The notes beneath the pieces were generated by a model. That model searched no databases, had not been told where the DNA came from, and worked only from the letters and a program-made list of their open reading frames with translations. Position numbers and translations under genes: made by a program. A DNA stretch of 64,000 bases from assembly GCA_023447635.1 (NCBI GenBank), contig JAEXNA010000219.1, positions 1-64,000 of the forward strand, given 5' to 3'. The DNA is from Vulcanimicrobiota bacterium (GTDB taxonomy: Bacteria; Vulcanimicrobiota; Xenobia; Xenobiales; JADMJV01). Positions within the stretch are counted from its first letter, which is position 1, and every line of letters starts with the position of its first letter. This document shows, piece after piece, positions 16,577-23,594 of this stretch.

Positions 16577-18040
16577 GTGAACCAGAGCTACGGCAGTATC
16601 GTCGCCCCCTTGATCCGTCAACCCTCTCGCTGGACCTACGTGCGAGACTGGGTCGCCCCCTCACTGGTCCGACTCGATTCGCCGCGGCAAGCCGCCGGAC
16701 GCGGAGTCACCATTGCGATCATCGACGCGGGATTTTATCCTCATCCCGACCTGGTCTTCCCAACCTGCCGAATTCTCGCCCATCACGACCTGACCCTGGA
16801 CCAGGAGCCGCTGGACGGCCGTACCGACATCGGGAACTGGCACGGCACCATGACCTCGGTCATTGCCGCAGGCAATGGCTACTTGAGCCAGGGGCTCTAT
16901 CGCGGCCCCGCTTATCTTTCCAACGTCGTGCTGCTGAAGGTCGGCGAGACTTTTTCCATTCGGCCCCACAACATCGCGAAAGCGATCCGCTGGGTGCTTG
17001 AACATAAGGACAAGCTCGGCATCCGGATCATCAACATCTCTTTGGGTGTCGGCGAAGAGAATCGCAAGAGCGAGGACTCGTTGGTCGACTACTGGATCAC
17101 CCGGGCTACCGAAGAGGGGCTCTGCGTGGTGGTGGCCGCAGGTAACTCCGGCGGTCAGATCGGAAGTCCCGCCAAGTGCCGTGACGCTATCACGGTGGGC
17201 GGCTACTTCGACCACTGCGACGAGATGTTCCACTCTGACTTCGGCTTCACCCCGGACCGTATCCTGAAGCCCGACCTGATCGCACCTTCCGCCCTGGTCG
17301 CCTCGCCGATCTTACCCGGAACGCCTCAGCAGAAGCGGGCGGGGGCTATCGCCTATCTGCTGGCCCACCCGGAATGCGAGGACGAACGCCTGGTAGCCGA
17401 AGCCCAGCTTCCAGAATCCTACCTGGCCTCGAGCCCGGAAGACCGCTCCAACGAACTGCTGGGACAAGCGGCCGGTCAAAAGGTCGTGGGCACCTACTAC
17501 GAGCACGCTGACGGAACGTCCGTGGCTGCCCCGCTGGTGGCCGGGACCATCGCCCAACTCCTGGAACTGCGCCCCGAACTGACGCCGGCTCAGGTCCGTC
17601 GCATCTTACTGCAGACCAGCCGCCGCCTGCCAAACGCGTCACGGGAACGACAGGGCCGGGGGGTCCTTCGCGCCTCAGACGCCTATGCTGTGGTCGCTAC
17701 GCCCGACCACAAGCTTCTCTCTTGCGTCCTTGGACCGGAGCGAGTGGAAGATAGCCTGGTGATCCGCCTTTACCACACCACCGCGAAGAAAGTCCAGATC
17801 GCGGGCGACTTCACCCAGTGGAAGGCCCAGCCGATGACAGAAGAAGGCGATGGGCTCTGGAGTTACACCATCGAGCTTCCGTTGGGAGATGCGGAAAAAC
17901 GGGCCTACAAATTCCTCTATGACGGCAAAGAGTGGGAAGAAGACCGGCACAACCCGTACTGTGAACCCGACGGCATGGGCGGCCTGAACTCTCTGGTGGA
18001 CCGCGACCTTCTGCTGCTCAGAGCGACCGGGCCGACCTGA
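16577..18040 (+). CDS. Subtilisin-like serine protease fused to a CBM48/AMPK-type glycogen-binding domain
   Basis: 487 residues from a GTG at 16577. The subtilase domain (about 25-365) carries the catalytic Asp in IAIIDAGFYPHPDL, His in GNWHGTMTSVIAAG and Ser in DGTSVAAPLVAG, with the oxyanion Asn in VVAAGNSGG. The C-terminal part (about 385-475) reads VQIAGDFTQWKAQPM, LWSYTIELPLG and YKFLYDGKEWEEDRHNPY, which is the E-set/CBM48 fold of the AMPK beta subunit and glycogen enzymes. No signal peptide is seen, so the protein is probably cytoplasmic. The domain pair suggests proteolysis at or regulated by alpha-glucan, which is inference. Confidence 0.9.
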   Translation: MNQSYGSIVAPLIRQPSRWTYVRDWVAPSLVRLDSPRQAAGRGVTIAIIDAGFYPHPDLVFPTCRILAHHDLTLDQEPLDGRTDIGNWHGTMTSVIAAGNGYLSQGLYRGPAYLSNVVLLKVGETFSIRPHNIAKAIRWVLEHKDKLGIRIINISLGVGEENRKSEDSLVDYWITRATEEGLCVVVAAGNSGGQIGSPAKCRDAITVGGYFDHCDEMFHSDFGFTPDRILKPDLIAPSALVASPILPGTPQQKRAGAIAYLLAHPECEDERLVAEAQLPESYLASSPEDRSNELLGQAAGQKVVGTYYEHADGTSVAAPLVAGTIAQLLELRPELTPAQVRRILLQTSRRLPNASRERQGRGVLRASDAYAVVATPDHKLLSCVLGPERVEDSLVIRLYHTTAKKVQIAGDFTQWKAQPMTEEGDGLWSYTIELPLGDAEKRAYKFLYDGKEWEEDRHNPYCEPDGMGGLNSLVDRDLLLLRATGPT

Positions 18041-18074
18041 AGCGACGCCGGCCCAGGCCAGGGCGGAGAAGAGC

Positions 18075-18851
18075 TTAGATGCGCATCCCGCCGACCGTCT
18101 GCTCCGTGCCCCGAGACATAAAAGCGAACTCTTCGTCCGTTAAACGGGTCAGCACGGCGCCTCCTAAGGCGTACGCCATACTGCGCTGGACGCGTGCGCT
18201 GAGGGTGTGTCCGTCGCGCAGAGCGAACCGGACCGTACCGCTGACCGTGTAGGTCTGCTGTACCCCGCCCGGCTCCTCGAACTGACCGTGAGCGCTGACA
18301 TCGACGTCGGCGTACTCGATGCTTCCCTGTTCGCCAAAGGCTTCCAGGCGACACGAGTAGGTCACGCCGCGAGGCTGGAACCCCTTTATCGAACCGTCCG
18401 GCCCGGCTACGGGAAGAAGCTCCTGGCGGGTCCGCTGCCACTCCTGGCCCTGCTTGACCGGCTCTTCCGGGAAGAGCAGAAGGTGAGGGCTGGGCAGAGA
18501 GCCCTGGTGTCCGCTCAACGTCCCGGTGAGGTCGACGACCTCGTTGAGAAATTCCGTGGTGGGGTTCTCCCGGTCCGGAAAAGGCACGGTCTCGCCCTTC
18601 AGAAGTCGGCGCGCCTCGGTCACCTGCGTCTTGACCAGCGCGCTGCGGTCAGGCATCACGTCGGTTGTACGCAGCTCGAGAGTCCATTCTTCCTGATACT
18701 TCTCGGCTTGCTTGTTCGTCTTCTTACCGACCAGGCGCAGCAAAGCTGCTGCTGGCTTTTCGACACGAACCTCGACAGTACGCTTGACCTCGAAGGAAGC
18801 GATACGGTCTCGCTGATGGCGATACTCTAGATACTTGGGACGTTCTATCAC
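18075..18851 (-). CDS. Protein of unknown function
   Basis: 258 residues from a GTG at 18851. I do not recognise a family. The sequence is a soluble mix of beta strands with repeated short patterns such as VKRTVEVRVE, WTLELRTTDVMPDRSALVKTQVTEARRLL and YTVSGTVRFALRDGHTLSARVQRSM. The last two are like the end of an exported carrier-type or 'DUF6263-like' beta protein, but no signal peptide is present in this reading. It is convergent with the subtilase gene (34 bp between stops) and lies downstream of the LexA-like gene and a 14-bp inverted repeat. Confidence 0.7.
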   Translation of the reverse strand: MIERPKYLEYRHQRDRIASFEVKRTVEVRVEKPAAALLRLVGKKTNKQAEKYQEEWTLELRTTDVMPDRSALVKTQVTEARRLLKGETVPFPDRENPTTEFLNEVVDLTGTLSGHQGSLPSPHLLLFPEEPVKQGQEWQRTRQELLPVAGPDGSIKGFQPRGVTYSCRLEAFGEQGSIEYADVDVSAHGQFEEPGGVQQTYTVSGTVRFALRDGHTLSARVQRSMAYALGGAVLTRLTDEEFAFMSRGTEQTVGGMRI

Positions 18852-18917
18852 GAAAGGCGACCTCGGTTTCGTGCCAGGAGTTCGGAAGTCGAGAACAGAT
18901 CCCTGGTGGGAAACAGG

Positions 18918-18955
18918 AGAGGTAGACCGATCTTCTACAATATCGGTCTACCTCT
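18918..18955. repeat. Perfect 14-bp inverted repeat between the LexA-like gene and the downstream unknown gene
   Basis: AGAGGTAGACCGAT, a 10-nt spacer, then ATCGGTCTACCTCT. It sits 6 bp beyond the stop of the LexA-like gene. It would make a strong stem in RNA but has no T-run on either strand, so it is either a terminator that does not rely on a U tract, a processing site or a protein-binding site. Confidence 0.75.
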
Positions 18956-18961
18956 ACGCGG

Positions 18962-19219
18962 TCAGGCTGCCCGGGGGTAGGACGCGGCCGCCCTCCAACC
19001 TCGGGCCGAGCGGTAGGAACGGAAGGCCAAACCCTTTCGCTCTAAACTCTCCAGGTGAGCGTGGACGGTGGAAACCGCGCTACCAACCTGCCGCGAGAGC
19101 TCTCGGACGGTAGGAGCGTAGCCGTTCTCGCTTTCGAAATCGACCAGGGCGCGCAAAACGCTCTGCTTCGAGGTCGAGAGTTCCGAGGGGTGCTGAGTGG
19201 GGGACGAGAAATGAAACAT
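18962..19219 (-). CDS. LexA-like winged helix DNA-binding protein without protease domain
   Basis: 85 residues from the ATG at 19219, preceded by AAGGAG at ideal spacing, which decides the start. The whole protein is one LexA-type winged helix: LSTSKQSVLRALVDFESENG, YAPTVRELSRQVG and STVHAHLESLERKGLAFRS. The family pattern KQ..(I/V)L..(I/L)......GY.PT.RE is complete. The S24 autoprotease domain that makes LexA sensitive to RecA is absent. It could be a constitutive repressor or compete with full LexA. Short CGTTCTCG repeats lie in its upstream region (19266 and 19301). Confidence 0.85.
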   Translation of the reverse strand: MFHFSSPTQHPSELSTSKQSVLRALVDFESENGYAPTVRELSRQVGSAVSTVHAHLESLERKGLAFRSYRSARGWRAAASYPRAA

Positions 19220-19376
19220 GAGGGGTTCTCCTTCACGTTGGGCTGCAGCGAGGCGCACGCCATGGCGTTCTCGCCCCCTCAGAATAAAGCACAGATGCGA
19301 CGTTCTCGTTACCGGCGCGTGAACGGGTTGTAGCCAAAAGGTGAGCAAAATATGAACATGCCCGGAAGCCGCCGGT

Positions 19377-20633
19377 CTATCGAGAAAACTCCTCGCTGAT
19401 CGCCGCCCACAGCAGCCCGGCTAAGCGCGTTTTCGAGTCGGGGCCCAGGACCTGTGGCGGCCTCTCCTTCGAACAGAGGAGGTAGCGATTCCGAGCAGAT
19501 TCGAAACCCAACCCTGAGGCGACGATAGAGTTCGCCACCACCAGGTCGGCCCGTCCCGCCTCGAGATACCGCTGCGCCTGTTCGGCCATCCTGTCATCTT
19601 CCCGATGGCTGGAGGCTTTGAAGGCAACCAGTCGGGTGGAGGGCGACAGCTTCCTGGCCCGATCGATGACCTTTGGCGTCGCCGTAAGTTCCAGAGAAAA
19701 AACCCCGTCAGTCCGGGTCGGCAGCTTTTCTACGGCCGTCTTGAGGGGTCGAAAATCCGCCACGGCCGCCACGGCGACCAAAATATCCACGGGTTCGCCC
19801 TGAAGTTGCTCTGCCACGGCGTCGGCCATCTCTTCGGTGCTATCGACTCGACTCACCGGCAGCCAGGGTGCCGGAGTCGCTTGTCCAGGCCCGTAGACAA
19901 GGTGAACCTCAGCGCCCCTGCGGTAAGCCTCTTCGGCCAGGGCACAGGCCGAGGCGCCGGAGGACGGATTGGTCAAACAGCGCGCGGGATCGAGAAACTC
20001 CCTGGTCGGCCCCCCGGTCAGCAGCACTCGCTTCCCGCGCAGATCGCCCCCGCCCAGGCGTCGCAGAACCCGAGCCACGATCTCGGGAACCTCCATCATC
20101 TTTGCCTTGCCTTCACTAATCTTCGGAGCCAGCAGTTCAATGCCCATCTCGTCGAGAGCGCGCAGGTTGCGCGCTACGGCCGGGTTCTCTAGCATCGGTT
20201 GGTGCATGCCGGGACAGCACAAGATGGGTATCTTCGAGCCCAGCGCGGTGGTTACTGCCGTGGTCACCGCGTTGTCGTCGAGTCCCAACGCGACCTTCCC
20301 TATCGTGTTAGCCGTGGCTGGGGCCAGCAGCAGCAAGTCGGCCTTGCCGTGCTCGCCAAAGAACTCCAGGTGCTCACAACGTCCACTGAGTTCGGTTACC
20401 ACGGGGGACCCCGTACACCACTCCAAAGCCATCGGCGAAACCAGGGTGGCGGCGGCCGCTGTCAGAAAGAACTGAATTCTGGCGCCGTGCCGAATCAAGG
20501 AACGGGAGAGGCGGTGCGACTCCAGCGCCGCTACGCTTCCCGAAACGGCGATGACTATTGTTTTGCCCCTCAGGTGGTCCGATTCGGTACCTTCGATATC
20601 GCGCAGGTGCGCCCATCCATCGTGTTCAGACAT
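19377..20633 (-). CDS. coaBC: Bifunctional phosphopantothenoylcysteine decarboxylase / phosphopantothenate-cysteine ligase
   Basis: 418 residues. The N-terminal flavoprotein half (CoaC, about 20-195) has IVIAVSGSVAALESHRL, the FMN-binding APATANTIGKVALGLDDN and the substrate motif PGMHQPML. The C-terminal half (CoaB, about 200-418) has LLTGGPTREFLDPARCLTNP, VAAVADFRP and LVAFK. It carries out steps two and three of coenzyme A synthesis from phosphopantothenate. The canonical bacterial PxMNxxMW motif reads PxMHxxML here, with His for Asn as in archaeal-type enzymes. CoA is the source of the 4'-phosphopantetheine needed by the PUFA synthase ACPs, but the gene is not part of that locus. Confidence 0.95.
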   Translation of the reverse strand: MSEHDGWAHLRDIEGTESDHLRGKTIVIAVSGSVAALESHRLSRSLIRHGARIQFFLTAAAATLVSPMALEWCTGSPVVTELSGRCEHLEFFGEHGKADLLLLAPATANTIGKVALGLDDNAVTTAVTTALGSKIPILCCPGMHQPMLENPAVARNLRALDEMGIELLAPKISEGKAKMMEVPEIVARVLRRLGGGDLRGKRVLLTGGPTREFLDPARCLTNPSSGASACALAEEAYRRGAEVHLVYGPGQATPAPWLPVSRVDSTEEMADAVAEQLQGEPVDILVAVAAVADFRPLKTAVEKLPTRTDGVFSLELTATPKVIDRARKLSPSTRLVAFKASSHREDDRMAEQAQRYLEAGRADLVVANSIVASGLGFESARNRYLLCSKERPPQVLGPDSKTRLAGLLWAAISEEFSR

Positions 20634-20870
20634 GCGGCCTCCTTTGCCAGCCCCGCAGCCGCATCCTACAGATGCGGTTCAGAAGGTGTCGGGGGAAAAA
20701 CTTCAAAAAAACCGCCCGGAGGGGCAGGGCTTTCCCCGGGCTCCGACCAAACCGCCGCCATTCTGGAAGCTTCCAGAGTAGCCGCCGTCAAGCTGTTTCC
20801 AAGATGTTTACAAAAGGGATCCCCTTGGAGAGATCGAAAGGCTTGGCCCGAGGTAAAGGAGTGACGATTC
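20634..20870. promoter_or_regulatory. Divergent intergenic region with a 7-bp hairpin and a 16-bp palindrome
   Basis: This 237-bp region separates coaBC (minus) from the PilZ-like gene (plus). It holds CCGCATC-CTACA-GATGCGG at 20659-20677 and a perfect 16-bp palindrome TCTGGAAGCTTCCAGA at 20762-20777. The palindrome has the form of a dimeric regulator site. The ribosome binding site AAAGGAG of the downstream gene ends about nine bases before its ATG. No clear sigma70 promoter was identified. Confidence 0.55.
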
Positions 20871-21557
20871 ATGGGCTTGTTTGACTTTTTTGGACCTAAG
20901 AAAAAGGTTTTTAAGCCAGCGCCCCACCAGACCGTGGAGATTGAAGTTGAAGATGTGGAAGGCAACTTCCAGAACTACTTTGTAGAAATTCTGGACACGC
21001 CCAAGAAACGTCTCACCCTGGCTATTCCCGGGAACGACATCAACGCGGTGAACATCGGCCCTGGTCAACCCGTCACCATCTCCTTCTTCGATCCGGGGAA
21101 GAGTGCATTCTTCTCCTTCGCGGCCCAGGTGAGGGACTCTCGGGATTCGGAGTTCGACATCGATCTCCCCAAGGAGATCCAGTCTCAGGACGTGCCCGAT
21201 CGCGATGAGAACTTCCGCAAAGAAGTCGCCATTCCGGTCAAGTACCACGCCCTGCGCTCGGTCCATTCCCAGGTGGCCAATACTCACGCGGTAACCACCA
21301 ACAGCCTTTTCTTGAAAACGAATCTGGCGATTCCGCCGGAGACCCCGCTTCGTGTGGTCCTCGAGATCCCCAACGCCGATCACATCGACGTTACGGCCCG
21401 AGCCAAGGGCAGCGAAAAAGACCCTGCGGACAACCGCAAGCACATCTCGGAAGTGCAGTTCGAGGAGATCGGAATCGACGAACGAGACTCTATCCTGAGC
21501 TACGCCGTCTACTACGAAGAGCGCCACAAGCGCGCCGAGAGCCGCGGCCAGCTCTAG
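20871..21557 (+). CDS. PilZ-like protein with YcgR-type N-terminal domain and degenerate c-di-GMP motif
   Basis: 228 residues. An N-terminal beta domain (about 18-105, with PGQPVTISFFDPGKSAFFSFAAQV) looks like the YcgR/flagellar-brake N domain. The C-terminal part (about 110-225) starts DRDENFRKEVAIPVKYH, aligned with the PilZ RRxxxR region, and contains VTTNSLFLKT where PilZ has (D/N)xSxxG. It ends with a helix YAVYYEERHKR. The arginine and DxSxxG signatures are incomplete, so it may bind c-di-GMP weakly or not at all. It could still act in motility or pilus control, in keeping with pilNO and the GspF-like gene in the window. Confidence 0.72.
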   Translation: MGLFDFFGPKKKVFKPAPHQTVEIEVEDVEGNFQNYFVEILDTPKKRLTLAIPGNDINAVNIGPGQPVTISFFDPGKSAFFSFAAQVRDSRDSEFDIDLPKEIQSQDVPDRDENFRKEVAIPVKYHALRSVHSQVANTHAVTTNSLFLKTNLAIPPETPLRVVLEIPNADHIDVTARAKGSEKDPADNRKHISEVQFEEIGIDERDSILSYAVYYEERHKRAESRGQL

Positions 21558-21589
21558 TGCTCCGTCAAACCTAAATCACGGGATCCTGA

Positions 21590-21915
21590 CGGCGAAAGCC
21601 GTAGGCGTTCCTACCGGACACCATCGATTCTGACATTGTTGTTTTTCAGTTACGTACAACTCGGTATCCCGACCGGGGCGGTAACGCTCCGCTTGCAAGC
21701 GGGACCGAGGTGCGCCTTCAAAACAACTTCCTCAGAATCGCGCCTCCAAGCCGAAGGCGTTACCGCTTCGGTCCATCATTATCCCATCATTTAGGCCTGA
21801 CAGAGCACTAGGCTTGCAAGGTAAAGCTTCCCACGAAAAAGCGGTCTCGCCAACGCGAGACCGCTTTTTTTCAAGCCCGTGAAGATGATGACCGAAGCGG
21901 TACCGCTTCGGGCAG
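21590..21915. repeat. Intergenic cluster of imperfect palindromic (REP-like) units
   Basis: The 412-bp gap between the PilZ-like gene and the convergent exported-protein gene carries several related GC-rich units. At 21748 is GCCGAAGGCGTTACCGCTTCGG followed by TCCATCAT; at 21886-21912, in the opposite orientation, is GATGACCGAAGCGGTACCGCTTCGG. A more diverged copy starts at 21598 and another palindromic patch is at 21670-21710. Each core is itself self-complementary. They surround the terminator at 21836. No other gene was seen in this gap. Confidence 0.6.
21836..21872. terminator. Bidirectional Rho-independent terminator
   Basis: AAAAAGCGGTCTCGC-CAAC-GCGAGACCGCTTTTTTT: a perfect 10-bp GC-rich stem flanked by an A-run and a T-run, placed between two convergent genes. 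Confidence 0.93.
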
Positions 21916-21969
21916 GCTACCCGTAGCCCAATGAGACCAGGAACCAACCCGAGTGTAGGTCGGCGCGGG

Positions 21970-22890
21970 TTACCCGTTCGAGGGCTCTGCGCCTGGAGTG
22001 GCGGCGGGGATCGCTTTCGGTCCGCCCTGCATGCCCTGGTGGAACTTAGGACGCCAGTATCGCACGCCCTGATAGGTCGTCGTTCTGGCCACCGGCAGGT
22101 TCGGCTGGGCGACCATCACCCGCTGCTCGACTCGGTACTCGCCACCCGCTACCCGGCCGGTCTCGGGATCGACCATACTGAAGCCCTTGATAGTTCCCGT
22201 CACTTTGATGCTGGGGTCCTGACCGCTGGCCGGCTGAAGTGTTCCCAGGACCACCAGGTTGGCGTAGACGCCGTAGTTGGTGTTCAAGAACTTGTCCATC
22301 CGGTAGACCAGTTGACAGTTGATCTTGACGGGGTCCCCGCCGAGCGGGTTCTTCTCGGTGTAGGTGAACTGGTCGACCCAACTGGACTTCCCAGCTTTCT
22401 GCATCCCCTCCGGCAGCTTGGGCCAGAGGGCCATGACCAGCGGAGTCCAGACGTCCGCTTCAGCGAGCTCGTGCGGCTTGGGCACGGTAATGGCCGGAGC
22501 CGTCGGCAGCGCGCGGGGGAACACCTGACTGCGGGCCTGTAGCTTGTTGAGCTCGGCTTTTTTCCAGGCCCACTGCTCGGACTGCATCTCTTCCACCTTG
22601 TAAAGCACCTCGCCGCTCTCGGAGCGAGGCTGCAGCTCTTCGGAAAGGATCAGGAGAAGGGTGAAGCTATCCTGGATGGCAGGCTCTTCGTCAAGCTGGT
22701 CCTCCCCCAGCAACTCGGTACCTGTATCCAGGCTCATCTGCATGGTGATCAGGTCTTTGCCTTCGAGCTTCGGGAGGTCTCGTTCCAGAGTCACCCCTAA
22801 CCGGGGATACCGAAAGGTCGGATCAGAGAGAAGAAAGCCCCCGACCATAATCGCGGTAACCAGGAGCAAAATGGGAATAATACGACGCAC
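21970..22890 (-). CDS. Membrane-anchored or exported protein of unknown function
   Basis: 306 residues from a GTG at 22890 (a purine-rich GGAAAG directly precedes it; a better AAGGAGGG lies further up). One N-terminal hydrophobic segment, IIPILLLVTAIMVGGFLLS, acts as signal anchor. The rest is extracytoplasmic and beta-rich, with QYRMDKFL-type strands (INCQLVYRMDKFLNTNYGVYA, VTGTIKGFSMVDPETGRV, GEYRVEQRVMVAQ). No family is recognised. It faces the PilZ-like gene and is divergent from the small low-complexity gene. The C-terminus is Pro/Ala/Gly-rich. Confidence 0.75.
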   Translation of the reverse strand: MRRIIPILLLVTAIMVGGFLLSDPTFRYPRLGVTLERDLPKLEGKDLITMQMSLDTGTELLGEDQLDEEPAIQDSFTLLLILSEELQPRSESGEVLYKVEEMQSEQWAWKKAELNKLQARSQVFPRALPTAPAITVPKPHELAEADVWTPLVMALWPKLPEGMQKAGKSSWVDQFTYTEKNPLGGDPVKINCQLVYRMDKFLNTNYGVYANLVVLGTLQPASGQDPSIKVTGTIKGFSMVDPETGRVAGGEYRVEQRVMVAQPNLPVARTTTYQGVRYWRPKFHQGMQGGPKAIPAATPGAEPSNG

Positions 22891-22954
22891 CTTTCCAGGT
22901 TAACCCTCCTTCATGAGCGCTCCTGCGCGAAAGAGCAACCGCGCTACGACAGAA

Positions 22955-23008
22955 AACGTTAACACCTTGTTCACACCTGTCAACATTTGCAACATCCCGT
23001 TAACATTC
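22955..23008 (+). promoter_or_regulatory. Five helically phased copies of a GTTAACA-like heptamer
   Basis: Copies start at 22958 (GTTAACA), 22969 (GTTCACA), 22979 (GTCAACA), 22988 (TGCAACA) and 22999 (GTTAACA). The spacing is 9 to 11 bp, so all face the same side of the helix. The array lies between two divergent genes, 60 bp upstream of the small gene at 23068. It looks like a multimeric protein-binding site. Confidence 0.6.
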
Positions 23009-23067
23009 GCATCCTTCCATGAATCTCGCCTACCCACTACAGTAGGGACAGTATCAAGGAGACTCTT

Positions 23068-23478
23068 ATGAGCGATTTTATCAACGGACTAGGTTCACGT
23101 GGCCCATCCGCCTACGGTGTAGGTGCGCCCAGACCCACCGGAGCAGCCGCCAAAGGGGAGGCCACCGCACCTGGGGGTGATGCCAATCCCGCCTCGGCTG
23201 CCTCGGCCGGCGAAGCGTTCTCTCCTACCAGCGAGGCCGGCGAGTCCAAGCAGGACACTCAGGCGGGTGAAGCCCGCGCCTCCGTGATCTTTGCCGCCTG
23301 GGGCTCTGCGCCCTCGGCTGCTGGAGTTGGCGCTGGCCAGCTTCAGATTCAAGGAGCCGAAAACACCTCGGTCAACCAGGTCCACGGAGTGCAGAACGGT
23401 CAGCATGTCGGTTCTCAAGGCCCTGACGCCGGCTTCAGTGGCGGCACCGTTTTCAGCTCCCGTCGTCCTCCCACCTAA
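23068..23478 (+). CDS. Small Gly/Ala/Ser-rich protein of unknown function
   Basis: 136 residues, ATG with AAGGAG at good spacing upstream and a strong terminator right after the stop, so a stand-alone expressed gene. The composition is low complexity (Gly, Ala, Ser, Gln, Pro), with no membrane helix and no signal peptide. There are no cysteines and few hydrophobic residues; the only ordered-looking stretch is QLQIQGAENTSVNQVHGVQNGQHVG. It is probably disordered. It could be a surface, secreted or structural protein exported by a leaderless route. No family recognised. Confidence 0.7.
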   Translation: MSDFINGLGSRGPSAYGVGAPRPTGAAAKGEATAPGGDANPASAASAGEAFSPTSEAGESKQDTQAGEARASVIFAAWGSAPSAAGVGAGQLQIQGAENTSVNQVHGVQNGQHVGSQGPDAGFSGGTVFSSRRPPT

Positions 23479-23496
23479 CCTCTTCGACCTCTGAGG

Positions 23497-23528
23497 AAAG
23501 GCCGGCCGCCCTGCGTTCCGGCCTTTTT
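23497..23528 (+). terminator. Rho-independent terminator after the small protein gene
   Basis: AAAGGCCGG, 12-nt loop, CCGGCCTTTTT. It ends the mono-cistronic transcript starting near 23040. Confidence 0.9.
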
Positions 23529-23594
23529 CCGTGTGGGGGCCGTCGTCGCTCAGGGAGGACTCGATTTCGACCGTCCCTAACCCCCTCTTCTTCC

